A stretch of 64,000 nucleotides of DNA from Candidatus Fermentibacterota bacterium (GTDB lineage Bacteria; Fermentibacterota; Fermentibacteria; Fermentibacterales; Fermentibacteraceae), in contig PDSZ01000001.1 in the NCBI GenBank assembly GCA_002748705.1, positions 62,001 to 126,000 on the forward strand, read 5' to 3'. Position 1 is the first letter of the stretch. Each line of letters opens with the position of its first letter. Positions 34,082 to 42,492 of this stretch are shown here, one piece after another. The position numbers and the translations under genes were made by a program. The notes beneath the pieces are model-generated. The model saw only the letters and a program-made list of their open reading frames with translations, ran no database searches and had not been told where the DNA came from.

Positions 34082-35416
34082 ATGTCACTGAGCCTGGCTC
34101 AGATATTTTCCGCAGCTTTTCTTGCGGTCTATGCCTACATTGCATTTGGAAGCAGGTTCAGAGGAGCAGTGGTGTGGGCAGGTATTGCCGCCGCGACTGC
34201 AGTGGCTCACCTCAACGGCCTCCATGTTGATCTTGGCGCACTTTTCTCCATGGTAAACTGGAATGTGCTTCTGATATTTTCCGGTATTCTTTTCACAGCA
34301 GAGGTTCTCATAGATGCAGGAGTTCCTGCCCATCTGGCAGCCCGTATCATTGCCATGAGCAGAAACTACGGCTGGGCGGCCATGCTTATCTGCGGATTGT
34401 CCAGCGTCATATCCATATTCGTTGAAAATGTAGCTACTGTGATGATAGTTGCTCCGATTGCTCTGGAGGTAAGCCGAAGGCATAATGCCAATCCGGTTGT
34501 CCTGCTCATAGGTATTGCCATTGCCAGCAACCTGCAGGGTACCGGAACGCTGGTGGGAGATCCGCCTTCAATGATACTTGCTGCCAGTGAGAACATGAGC
34601 TTCAACGATTTCTTCTTCATACACGGCAGGCCCGGGATTTTCTGGGCGGTTCAGCTTGGAGCTGCAGCAAGTTTTCTGGTTCTCCATCACTTTCTGGGCA
34701 GGGACAGGGGAGATGTGCCGAAGGTTGCCATTCCCCCTGTGGCAAGCTGGGTTCCTGCATGGATACTGGCTGCGGTGATAGTGGGGCTGGCTGTGATAAG
34801 TTTCATAAGTCCAGGTGTTCACCTTATCACAGGTCTCATGTGTATAGGTGGAGGATTTCTTTCACTGTTATGGTATGCCGTATTCAGAAGAAGGCACGGC
34901 CATCGTTACGAAAACTGTGTTGACAGAAAGACCCGAAGTGTGGTTAAGTCTTTTGATCTGGATACACTGTTTCTTCTGGCGGGAATATTCTTCATGGTGT
35001 CGGCACTGGATATGTACGGTGTTATGGAGCAGGCAGGGGTTTTTCTTGCAGGGGTAGCCGGAGGTGAGCCTCTTACTGCATATCTGATAATTGTAACAGG
35101 AGCTCTGATATTCAGTGCCTTTGTGGACAATGTTCCCTTTGTCACTGCCATGATTCCCGTTACTCACGCCCTTGCCGGATCAATGGGGCATGGTGCAGGT
35201 GAACACCTGTACCTTACTTTCGGGCTGCTGATAGGAAGCTGTCTTGGCGGCAACATCTCTCCTGTAGGGGCTGCTGCAAATATTGTTTCAGTCTCCATAC
35301 TGAAGAAGAACGGATACAGCGTGAGTTTTAAGCAGTTCGTAAAGGTGGGGCTTCCGTTTACCCTGGTGGCAACTGCAGCCGGCGCTGCATTCATCTGGTT
35401 CGTCTGGCATCCGTGA
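34082..35416 (+). CDS. ArsB/NhaD-family (IT superfamily) ion transporter
   Basis: A 444-residue inner-membrane protein with about 11 TM helices in two inverted halves. Diagnostic segments are IFVENVATVMIVAPIALEVS in the first half and FSAFVDNVPFVTAMIPVTHA in the second, the paired N-V/D-N-V-P hairpins of NhaD and CitT/ArsB relatives; GTGTLVGDPPSMI is the conserved loop after the first pair. NhaD-type sodium/proton exchange is the best guess; arsenite or dicarboxylate transport is not excluded. GGAG 7 bp before the ATG. It overlaps aroB by 4 bp. Confidence 0.87.
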   Translation: MSLSLAQIFSAAFLAVYAYIAFGSRFRGAVVWAGIAAATAVAHLNGLHVDLGALFSMVNWNVLLIFSGILFTAEVLIDAGVPAHLAARIIAMSRNYGWAAMLICGLSSVISIFVENVATVMIVAPIALEVSRRHNANPVVLLIGIAIASNLQGTGTLVGDPPSMILAASENMSFNDFFFIHGRPGIFWAVQLGAAASFLVLHHFLGRDRGDVPKVAIPPVASWVPAWILAAVIVGLAVISFISPGVHLITGLMCIGGGFLSLLWYAVFRRRHGHRYENCVDRKTRSVVKSFDLDTLFLLAGIFFMVSALDMYGVMEQAGVFLAGVAGGEPLTAYLIIVTGALIFSAFVDNVPFVTAMIPVTHALAGSMGHGAGEHLYLTFGLLIGSCLGGNISPVGAAANIVSVSILKKNGYSVSFKQFVKVGLPFTLVATAAGAAFIWFVWHP

Positions 35417-36411
35417 ACCGGCTGACCTTTTCCTTTTGCAGGCGAGAGCTTGAAACGCAGGTGATTTTCACCGATGATGTTCCTGCTGAAGCGGAAAAGC
35501 CTGATATGCTGCTGGTGGATTCCACTGTATGGGAGTTTCACAGCAGAAGGTTTCCAGATTGTACTCATGTGGTACAGCTTTCAGGTGGAGAGATAAGCAA
35601 AACACCGGAGACCCTCTTTTTTCTTTGGCAAAAAATGTCAGAGGCAGGCCTCAGAAGGGATTCCACTGTAATGGTGGCAGGCGGAGGAACAGTCTGTGAC
35701 ATAGGGGCTTTTGCTGTTTCCACCTGGAAACGGGGAGTTGATCTGCAGATGGTGCCTACAACACTTCTTTGCATGGTGGATGCCTGTCTGGGAGGAAAAA
35801 CTGCAGTAAATCTGGATGCAGGGAAGAATCAGGCAGGAACCTTTTACCCGGCATCAGTAATCTTTGCGGACACAGCATTTCTGGCCACACTGCCTGAGAG
35901 GGAGATGAAGTGCGGCATTGCAGAGGCTCTGAAAACATCGGTGATTGCCGGCAGGGAAATATCCGACCTTATTCTAAAGGGCGAGACAGATGAAGCTGTG
36001 AGAATGTGCATGCAGGCCAAGGGCGATATAGTATCAAGAGACCTTGAGGAATCAGGGGAGAGAAAGCTGCTCAACCTGGGGCATACAACAGGCCACTGCA
36101 TTGAAGCCATTACTTCATTTCAGGTTCCCCACGGGCAGGCTGTTGCAATGGGAATACCTGTGGCTGCAAGAATGGGGGGCAGCTTCGCCTTTGCAGAGGA
36201 GTTTATATCTGTTGCCCGAAAGCTGGGAATAGACACAAGTCTGCCTGAAGCAATATCTACTGATTTAATTCTCAAACTGCTGAATACAGATAAGAAGACA
36301 ACAGCAGAAGGAAGAACATGGATATTCCCGAAAACCTGGGGGAACTGCGTTCAGAGAGTTCTTTCTGCCGCTGAGGAAGAGGAACTGCTGCGACAGGCTC
36401 TGGAACTGTGA
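35413..36411 (+). CDS. aroB: 3-dehydroquinate synthase
   Basis: Second step of the shikimate pathway, converting DAHP to 3-dehydroquinate with NAD and a divalent metal. The 332-residue protein is somewhat shorter than the usual 350-370, with a brief N-terminal Rossmann part. It keeps VAGGGTVCDIGAFAVSTWKR, VPTTLLCMVDACLGGKTAVN, GKNQAGTFYP, LPEREMKCGIAEALK and the metal ligands in LNLGHTTGHCIEA and PHGQAVAMG. GTG start overlapping the transporter stop (GTGA). No other aro gene is nearby; linkage to tatC looks incidental. Confidence 0.9.
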   Translation: MNRLTFSFCRRELETQVIFTDDVPAEAEKPDMLLVDSTVWEFHSRRFPDCTHVVQLSGGEISKTPETLFFLWQKMSEAGLRRDSTVMVAGGGTVCDIGAFAVSTWKRGVDLQMVPTTLLCMVDACLGGKTAVNLDAGKNQAGTFYPASVIFADTAFLATLPEREMKCGIAEALKTSVIAGREISDLILKGETDEAVRMCMQAKGDIVSRDLEESGERKLLNLGHTTGHCIEAITSFQVPHGQAVAMGIPVAARMGGSFAFAEEFISVARKLGIDTSLPEAISTDLILKLLNTDKKTTAEGRTWIFPKTWGNCVQRVLSAAEEEELLRQALEL

Positions 36412-37124
36412 TGGAGAACGGTTCTTTCTGGGATCATCTCGAGGAGTTCCGCCGCAGGCTGATTACAGTTGTGATTGTTGTGGCGGTTTTCAGCATGATC
36501 GCTTTCTTTTTCAGCAGGAAACTTACCGGATATGTCGCAGGGACCTCTCCGGTTCCCCTTGCCGCACTGACACCTGCTGAAGCGGTAACAGCGAATATCA
36601 GAATATCAGTTACTGCCGGAATTATAGCTTCTGTTCCTGTGATACTTTTTCAGATATGGCGTTTTGTCTCTCCGGGACTCTACCGAAAAGAGCGAAAATC
36701 TGTTCTCGGGGTTACCGCTGCAGGCATCATACTTTTTTTCGCAGGCGCGGCCTTTGCGTGGTTTGTGATGCGAGGGCCTGCGATAGAGCTTTTCAGAAGC
36801 TTCGAGACCGGCAACATAACCGGTATGTGGAGCGTTTCCAGCTATCTTGGTTTCATAGGCAGGTTCATCATTGTTTTCGGTTCAGCTTTCCAGCTGCCTC
36901 TCGCAGTTCTTTTTCTGGCGAAAACCGGAATAGTTGAACCGTCGGATATCGGAGCCTACAGACGGCATGTGCTTGTAGGGCTGCTGATAATTGCAGCTGT
37001 TCTGACCCCTCCTGATCCCCTTACACAGGTAATGCTCACACTGCCGCTTTATGTGCTTTTTGAGATAAGCCTTCTGGCAGCTGGAATAGCTTTTCGAAAG
37101 AAGGAGACCGGAAGTGCCTTATAA
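36411..37124 (+). CDS. tatC: Twin-arginine translocase subunit TatC
   Basis: Core membrane receptor for folded proteins with twin-arginine signals. At 237-238 residues and six TM helices it has the family's size. The N-terminal FWDHLEEFRRRLI, with the Glu needed for signal peptide binding, is at about 6-18 and FQIWRFVSPGLYRKERK at about 80-96; LTPPDPLTQVMLTLPLYVLFE near the end is also conserved. A GTG at 36408 and an ATG at 36411 are adjacent; both overlap the aroB stop. No tatA/B gene lies in the window. The 3' end overlaps the glycosyltransferase gene by 11 bp. Confidence 0.95.
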   Translation: MENGSFWDHLEEFRRRLITVVIVVAVFSMIAFFFSRKLTGYVAGTSPVPLAALTPAEAVTANIRISVTAGIIASVPVILFQIWRFVSPGLYRKERKSVLGVTAAGIILFFAGAAFAWFVMRGPAIELFRSFETGNITGMWSVSSYLGFIGRFIIVFGSAFQLPLAVLFLAKTGIVEPSDIGAYRRHVLVGLLIIAAVLTPPDPLTQVMLTLPLYVLFEISLLAAGIAFRKKETGSAL

Positions 37125-37857
37125 CATGAAGAAGCTGGTTGAGGCCTGTGGATCAGTTGAGCTTGTAATTCCTGTTTACAATGAAGAGAGAATACTGGTT
37201 TCCCAGCTTAGACCGGTTCTTGAGTGGTCTCCGAAGGGCATGACAGTCACTGTTGTTCAGAACGGTTCCACCGATTCCACCTCCTCCATTCTCAACGATT
37301 TGTCCGCTGAGTTCAGCTGCCTGAAGGTTATGAACCTTTCAGAACCTGGCTACGGTAAAGCGGTTAAGACCGGGCTTGACGCATCGTCGGGAGATGTGCT
37401 CATGGTGGACGACCTTGATGTGCTTGATACCGAATTCTGGCATCAGGGGCTGGCACTGATCGGCTTGGGAAAAGCTGATGTGGTACAGGGATCAAAGATA
37501 CTTGCAGGAAAGAATGATCGCAGACCCGTTGTAAGAAGAATGGCTTCAAGGGTACTTACTTCACTGCTCAAGCTGCTGCTGGGATTCAGAGGCACAGATA
37601 CACACGGCCCTAAAATTATGGTTAGAGAGAAAGTATCAGAAATTCTTCCCCTCTGTGGTGATGAGCCTGATCTCTATCCCTCTGAACTGATAATAAGAAT
37701 TCAGCGGAAGGGTCTGCGAATAATTGAACTTCCTGTTTCCCTTGAGGAGATACGGGAAACTCCCCTGGCACTTTACAAAAGGGTTCCCAGGGCGATACGG
37801 GATCTGTTCAGACTGAGAAAAAAGCTCGGAAGCAGGCAGATGATACCTTACCGTTAA
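37114..37857 (+). CDS. Glycosyltransferase family 2 protein
   Basis: A 247-residue soluble GT-A enzyme similar to dolichyl- or polyprenyl-phosphate sugar transferases. VELVIPVYNEERILVSQL begins the nucleotide-binding fold, QNGSTDSTS follows, and MVDDLDVLD holds the acidic metal motif near residue 95. There is no C-terminal membrane helix, so the enzyme is probably peripheral. GTG at 37114 lies within tatC; an ATG at 37126 (residue 5) is an equally good start. A weak hairpin at 37889-37905 may end this operon. Confidence 0.85.
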   Translation: MPYNMKKLVEACGSVELVIPVYNEERILVSQLRPVLEWSPKGMTVTVVQNGSTDSTSSILNDLSAEFSCLKVMNLSEPGYGKAVKTGLDASSGDVLMVDDLDVLDTEFWHQGLALIGLGKADVVQGSKILAGKNDRRPVVRRMASRVLTSLLKLLLGFRGTDTHGPKIMVREKVSEILPLCGDEPDLYPSELIIRIQRKGLRIIELPVSLEEIRETPLALYKRVPRAIRDLFRLRKKLGSRQMIPYR

Positions 37858-37888
37858 CACAAAGTTTGCTGAAACATGGTTTACCGAT

Positions 37889-37905
37889 GAGCTTAATGAA
37901 AGCTC
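37889..37905 (+). terminator. Weak hairpin after the tatC/glycosyltransferase operon
   Basis: GAGCTT (37889-37894), loop AATGA, AAGCTC (37900-37905), then AGGACTTTT. The stem is only 6 bp, so termination is possible but not strong. The remaining sequence to 38088 shows no gene; it is AT-rich around 38000-38080. Confidence 0.3.
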
Positions 37906-38088
37906 AGGACTTTTCAGGCTTACAGACCTTTCTCTTCACCAAATCGTTGCACTTTCTGCAGAGATAATAGCTCTGTTTAACTCTGCCTGTCGAATCGCTT
38001 TTTTGTAACCAATTATATGTCAATAGATTATGCTCAGTATTATTTCAAAAAGGGAAGTATATGCAGTTATTATGATTTGAGGTAAGGT

Positions 38089-38241
38089 TTGAAAGATTTC
38101 ACCTGGCCAGGTTTTGAGACAGAATCTGCGGCACTGCCGTTTAGGGAGGTGTATCGCCGGCGTGTCAGGTTCAGATGCCCTTCTCTGTTTTTTGCAATCA
38201 GAGGTTTGACAGATAAACATATGTTTACTATTTTGCTGTAG
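38089..38241 (+). CDS. Possible 50-residue ORF upstream of the DUF6504 gene
   Basis: A TTG at 38089, preceded by GAGGTAAGG at 38079-38087, opens a 50-codon frame ending TAG at 38239-38241, 14 bp before the next start. The product is basic in the middle (REVYRRRVRF) with a hydrophobic end. It matches no family I know. Position and ribosome site are the only support, so it may be untranslated leader. Confidence 0.25.
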   Translation: MKDFTWPGFETESAALPFREVYRRRVRFRCPSLFFAIRGLTDKHMFTILL

Positions 38242-38255
38242 AAGGGAGGTGAGCC

Positions 38256-38507
38256 TTGCAGGAACTGGGTGAGAGAGTGGAGATGATCTGTCATTTCTCA
38301 GGGGGCACAGTGCTGCCCTGCCGGTTCCGGTGGCAGAACCGGGTTTATCATGTGGTCAGGGTTTCCTCCTCATGGGAGAGCAGAAGGGGAACTGTAAGGT
38401 TTTTTCATTTTGTGGTAAGAACCTCTGCCAACGATGTATACGAGATGCATTTCAATACTGAGACCCTTGGCTGGATCATTGACTGCGAGTACTCCCATGG
38501 AGCCTGA
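38256..38507 (+). CDS. DUF6504-type small protein coupled to dinB
   Basis: The 83-residue product starts at TTG, five bases after GGAGGTG, the only strong ribosome site here. The sequence (PCRFRWQNRVYHV, then VVRTSANDVYEMHF and GWIIDCEYSHG) resembles the small DUF6504 proteins often encoded beside Y-family polymerases such as DinB or ImuB. Function is unknown. Its last 11 bp overlap the dinB start, so translation is coupled, and a link to translesion synthesis is inferred from context alone. Confidence 0.7.
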   Translation: MQELGERVEMICHFSGGTVLPCRFRWQNRVYHVVRVSSSWESRRGTVRFFHFVVRTSANDVYEMHFNTETLGWIIDCEYSHGA

Positions 38508-39513
38508 AAGAAAGATACTGCATGTGGACATGGATGCATTCTTTGCTTCAGTCGAACTTCTCGGCAGAGAGGAACTTCATGGCAAGCCGGTGATTGTAGG
38601 CGGCAATTCCATGTTTCGTTCAGTCGTTACCTCATGTACATATGAAGCAAGGGAATACGGGGTTCATGCAGGAATGTCCATTGCAGGAGCGCTCAATCTG
38701 GTGCCTCATGCTGTGGTGCTTTCAGGAAGTTTTGACCGTTACAGAACATACAGCCACAGAGTGCTTGAGGTGCTGCTCCGGTTTACTCCCAGAATGCATG
38801 CCACAAGCATAGATGAGGCTTTTCTTGATATTTCCGGAACGGAAGGCCCTGTTCTTGAGAAGGCCGGAAAGATACAGAAAGCGGTTCATGACGCCACCTC
38901 TCTCTGGTGTACAGTTGGATGCGGCCCCAACAGGCTCCTGGCAAAGATGGCTTCCAATCATTACAAACCAAGGGGAACAGGCATTCTCACAGCTGATGAC
39001 ATGGTGAACCTCCCTGTGAGAACAATCTGGGGAATAGGCCCAGGAGCTGCTGAGAAACTGGAGGTATTCGGCATAGACACCATCGGAAAACTGCGAACCC
39101 TTTCCAGGTCTGTTCTCAGGTCCATAATGGGTGTTTCAGGGGAGGAAATATACAGGTATGCCAGAGGAATTGATGAGAGGCCGGTACAGTTTTTCGGCCA
39201 CCTGGAGCCCCCTGAATCCATAGGGAATGAGCACACCTTCAGCAGGGATGTCTTCAGCCCTGATGAATACATGCCTGCTCTGGCCATGGTTGCTCAGAAA
39301 ACCGCCTGCAGGGCCAGAAAATCAGGCTGGCAGGGGGGGACTGTAACTCTTAAGTACCGTCTTAGAAACATGAAGAGAGTAACAAGAAGGAAGAGGCTGT
39401 CGTCTCCAACCGACCAGGACCAGACCATACTCAGAACAGCAGAAGCCATGGCCCGAAAACACATAGATGAACCTGTAAGGCTTATAGCCCGGATTTCTCA
39501 TAAATACAATTGA
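38497..39513 (+). CDS. dinB: DNA polymerase IV (Y family), C-terminus replaced by insertion sequence
   Basis: Error-prone translesion polymerase. The 338-residue product has HVDMDAFFASVE (catalytic Asp11 and Asp13 region) and SIDEAFLDIS with the second acidic pair at about 104-105, then the helix-hairpin-helix IWGIGPGAAEKLEVFGI and a little-finger domain beginning near 230. The frame crosses the left end of the IS1380 element at 39485: the last nine residues (IARISHKYN) come from the IS terminal repeat. Normal relatives continue after VRLIG with a short tail that often bears the sliding-clamp motif, so that tail is probably missing and activity on the clamp reduced. No dinB 3' end is found beyond the right IS end. 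Confidence 0.92.
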   Translation: MEPERKILHVDMDAFFASVELLGREELHGKPVIVGGNSMFRSVVTSCTYEAREYGVHAGMSIAGALNLVPHAVVLSGSFDRYRTYSHRVLEVLLRFTPRMHATSIDEAFLDISGTEGPVLEKAGKIQKAVHDATSLWCTVGCGPNRLLAKMASNHYKPRGTGILTADDMVNLPVRTIWGIGPGAAEKLEVFGIDTIGKLRTLSRSVLRSIMGVSGEEIYRYARGIDERPVQFFGHLEPPESIGNEHTFSRDVFSPDEYMPALAMVAQKTACRARKSGWQGGTVTLKYRLRNMKRVTRRKRLSSPTDQDQTILRTAEAMARKHIDEPVRLIARISHKYN

Positions 39514-39538
39514 AAAGGCCGTTTCAAAGTGTTATATT
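39510..39538 (+). promoter_or_regulatory. Promoter of the IS1380 transposase
   Basis: TTGAAA (39510-39515), a 17-bp spacer and TATATT (39533-39538) make a near-consensus sigma-70 promoter. The start point would fall near 39545, after the first ATG at 39542, so it favours the ATG at 39584 as the translation start. Confidence 0.65.
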
Positions 39539-39578
39539 ACGATGCAAACCAACAACATAACACTCAAAAGAAACGGCC
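39517..39578 (+). promoter_or_regulatory. Interrupted hairpin in the transposase leader
   Basis: GGCCGTTT (39517-39524) pairs with AAACGGCC (39571-39578), and AGTGTTAT (39528-39535) with ATAACACT (39557-39564), a nested pair of perfect arms. A transcript entering from dinB would fold it, ending six bases before the ATG at 39584. Such structures in IS leaders commonly block expression from outside promoters; that role is inferred. Confidence 0.55.
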
Positions 39579-39583
39579 AAATC

Positions 39584-40998
39584 ATGAATACACAGTGTCT
39601 ACCCGATAATGGTCAATTGTCACTCGAATTTCAAGGGCTCGGGAAAAGAAAAGTTGAAGCCAGGTTTGATGGTGAATACATTTCATCAGATGGCGGTGCA
39701 CTTCTACTCAGGGAGGTTGAGGCCAGAACAGGTATTATCTCCGAGCTGTCAAGTTGTTTTGAGGATCACAGAGATCAGCGATATGTGCAACACCCTCTCA
39801 ATGATCTTATAGCACAGAGAATCTTTGGGCTCGCCCTGGGTTACGAAGACCTTATTGACCATGACAGACTCAGAGCAGATCCACTTATCGCAATTGCCCT
39901 TGGAAAAACTGATCCTACCGGTGCGCATCGGAGTAATCCCCAGGATGTCGGTAAGGCTCTTGCCGGTAAAAGCACCCTGAACAGGGTTGAGCTGAGCAGT
40001 GAGAGATGTGACAGGTATTGCAAAACCCCTTTTGATTCTAACCTTATCAGGGAAACGCTTGTGAACTCATTCATCCGTATCACTGAACTGAAGGGTGTAC
40101 CGAAGAAACTTGTTCTCGATATTGATGCAACCGATGATACAATTCACGGCAATCAGGATGGAAAGTTTTTTCACAAGTACTACGATGCTTATTGCTACAT
40201 GCCTCTGTATATATTTTGCGATGGCCATCCGCTTGGTGCGAAATTGGGCTGTTCCAGTGCAGATCCGGCAAAGGGAAGTATTGATGAACTGGAGTTCATT
40301 GTGGGCAAATTGAGAGCACGCTGGCCGAAGGTAAGGATAATACTACGAGGAGACTGTGGATTTTGCAGGAGTTACCTTCTTGACTGGTGCGAGGATAACG
40401 GTGTTGATTACATCCTCGGCCTTGCGAAGAATAACCGCCTGAAGAAAATCATAGGCCGCCAGCTCTATGCTGCCCGCAGAAGGCATGGAAAGACCGGTAA
40501 GGCATCCCGGGTGTTTACCTGGTTCTGGTACAAAACAGAAAAGAGCTGGCGGCACGAGAGACGGGTAATCGCCAAGGCAGAGCACCTTGATAAGGGGCGA
40601 ACCCTCGATTCATTGTTACCTCTCTGCCAGACAGTGACCGAAAGCTTTACGAGAAGGTCTATTGTGCCAGGGGTGAGATGGAAAACAGGATCAAGGAACA
40701 GCAACTTGATCTGTTTGCCGACAGAACAAGCACACACTGGGTCTCCTCGAATCAGCTGAGGTTATGGTTTTCAACCTTTGCCTACATTCTGCTGAATGCC
40801 TGTAGAATACTCGGTATGAAGGGCACCATCTTTTCCAGGGCTCAGTGCGGGTCAATTCGCTCGAAACTGATGAAGATCGGGACCGCAATCAAGTTCAGTG
40901 TAAGGCGGATTTCCATCAGTTTTGCCATCGGCTATCCCTGGTATAAAGAATTCTGTCAGATCCACCGGAATATATGTACCATCCCACTGCGCATCTGA
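39584..40998 (+). pseudogene. IS1380-family transposase, one frameshift
   Basis: DDE-type transposase. From ATG 39584 the product starts MNTQCLPDNG and contains GLGKRKVEARFDGEYISSDG, VLDIDATDDTIHG (first Asp), RIILRGDCGFCRSYLLDWCE (second Asp). The frame then runs out of homology after HLDKG at about 40597 and would stop at 40759. In the -1 frame the expected continuation NPRFIVTSL begins at 40600 and reaches GEMENRIKEQQLDLFADRTS (catalytic Glu) and the stop at 40996-40998. One missing G in the GGGG run at 40594-40597 explains it exactly; joined length is about 470 residues, normal for the family. It may be a true mutation, a homopolymer sequencing error or, less likely, programmed slippage. 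Confidence 0.88.
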
Positions 40999-41247
40999 GA
41001 AATCCTGTGATCCTGCAGAGTATGCCTGAAAAGGCAGTAGGGGGAGTGTAGCCTCATCACTTGAATGCCGCATTGAAACCGGTGATTGGGTCCGAAATCT
41101 CTTTGAAATGATACCGAATCCTATCCATTAACGAGAAGTGAACCAGAATCAGGCAGAATTCAGTGAAAAATCAGCCCTGAACGAGGGGATATGAGAAATC
41201 CGGGCTAAATACTTACTGATGCATAATATCTCTTTTGCTTGGTCATG

Positions 41248-41985
41248 TCAAGTGAGGTGGCCTGGGTTGTCAAGAGAGAAAACCTCTCTGCTTAAGGTAG
41301 ATTTCTTGCCCCTTCCTTCGGCCGCGACGGAGTGGAGGGCGTGGCCCGTAGCGGAGTGGCTGCCGATGCGTTCTTTCATGCTAATTCTCTCTGATCTCTT
41401 CTGTAACCGTGGTATCTCTCTGCCGGTGTCTGCTTGTCCAGGCTCGAATGCCTCGTTGTTGTAGAAATTGATGTACCGCTCAATGTTCGCAAGTACCTCG
41501 AAGTAGTCGCTGTATTCGTTCAGGTACACCTTCTCATACTTCACCGTCCGCCACAAGCGCTCAACCATGATTTTGTCGAAAGCTCTGCCTTTACCGTCCA
41601 TGCTTATCTGCACACCGGCTGACTTCAAGCGATCAGTAAAGATAGTGCTGGTGTACTGGCTTCCCTGATCTGAGTTGAATATTTCCGGTGTACCAGTCTC
41701 CAGAGTCCTGTTCAGGCAAGCGGAGAACAAAGCTGGTATCCATCTCCCAAGAAATGATGTAACTGCTGTAACAGTCCATCACCGCCGCAAGATAGCAGTA
41801 TCCGTGCTTCATCTTGATGAAGGTTATATCGAAAAAACATACCTGATCCGGATGGTCTATGGATAATCCCCGCAACAGATGATGCGCTTAAAGATGCAAA
41901 ACAGGCTTTGCTGCAGGATACCCTTCTGAAAGCAGGCATTTGTATCGGCGGAAGAACAACAAGCTGAAAAAAAAGAAATCCATGA
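41248..41985 (-). pseudogene. IS3-family transposase OrfB, frameshifted relic
   Basis: On the reverse strand, a catalytic integrase-core can be followed through two frames. One frame reads HLLRGLSIDHPDQVCFFDIT (first Asp) and YLAAVMDCYSSYIISWEMDT; after a shift near 41715 the other reads GTPEIFNSDQGSQYTSTIFT (second Asp), RAFDKIMVERLWRTVKYEKV (Glu) and NIERYINFYNNEAFEPG. Further upstream, to about 41985, KPVLHL, a TAA, then AHHLL continues the same protein, so there is also an internal stop. OrfA is absent. The relic starts 41 bp outside the right end of the IS1380 element. Confidence 0.8.
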
Positions 41986-42492
41986 TGGCCTGCGGTTTTA
42001 CAGGCACACCATGCAGAAGCTTGCAAGTCCAATCTGCATATTTCATAATTTCATAACTTCATAATTATATATTTTAGTAATTCTTTCTTCATTCCATTAA
42101 TTATAGTAGTATATTAAATATAAATATCTCTTCGACGATACTGAAAATGATATGATCCAGATTGGTACCATTATAGAAAGTTAATATCTGTTAGTTCTAT
42201 TTGAAGCAATTTTGCAATTATTCCAAATATAATGACGTCCATATTCTCTTGTCTGGGAGTTCATCTGTAAAAGAAATTCGTATTCGTGCTGATCTTCAAT
42301 ACAGGCAAGGGAATGAAATGTGACAGTTGTTGCAAATACTGACATGCTGATAGTTTGCCGTTCAGTTCAACAGCTTCAATAAGTACCGGGCTGAATGCCT
42401 CCCCGATTTGGAAGAGGTTTCAAAACGAAGACTCAGCCCGGCGCAGACGATATGGCCAGGGAGGTAGTTTTTCAGCGGGAGTTCAGCCAGTC
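41986..42492. other. Gene-free AT-rich gap with an 8-bp tandem repeat
   Basis: No gene is supported. TTCATAAT-TTCATAAC-TTCATAAT lies at 42042-42065, and the region to about 42240 is very AT-rich. A 54-codon reverse frame at 42181-42345 has no ribosome site and no recognisable product. This looks like relic DNA beside the two insertion sequences. Confidence 0.5.

Larger units (their letters stand above)
39485..41207 (+). mobile_element. IS1380-family insertion sequence, complete ends
   Basis: The element has perfect 18-bp terminal inverted repeats: TAGCCCGGATTTCTCATA at 39485-39502 and TATGAGAAATCCGGGCTA at 41190-41207, giving 1723 bp, the usual IS1380 size. It carries a promoter, a leader hairpin and one transposase gene (frameshifted). 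No clear target-site duplication is seen: the flanks are CTTA on the left and AATA on the right, although CTTA also occurs 4 bp outside the right end. It disrupts the 3' end of dinB and adjoins an IS3-family relic on its right. Confidence 0.9.

Noticed and set aside
38190..38222. Third copy of the MITE-like repeat
   Set aside because: Only GAGGTTTGACAG matches the repeat end; the terminal ACAC and the interior do not, so a 12-base chance match is likely.
40590..40600. Programmed -1 frameshift in the IS1380 transposase as the default reading
   Set aside because: IS1380-family transposases are not known to need frameshifting, and a simple homopolymer deletion explains the data; kept only as a minor alternative.
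42181..42345. 54-codon reverse frame in the AT-rich gap
   Set aside because: No ribosome site and no similarity to known families.
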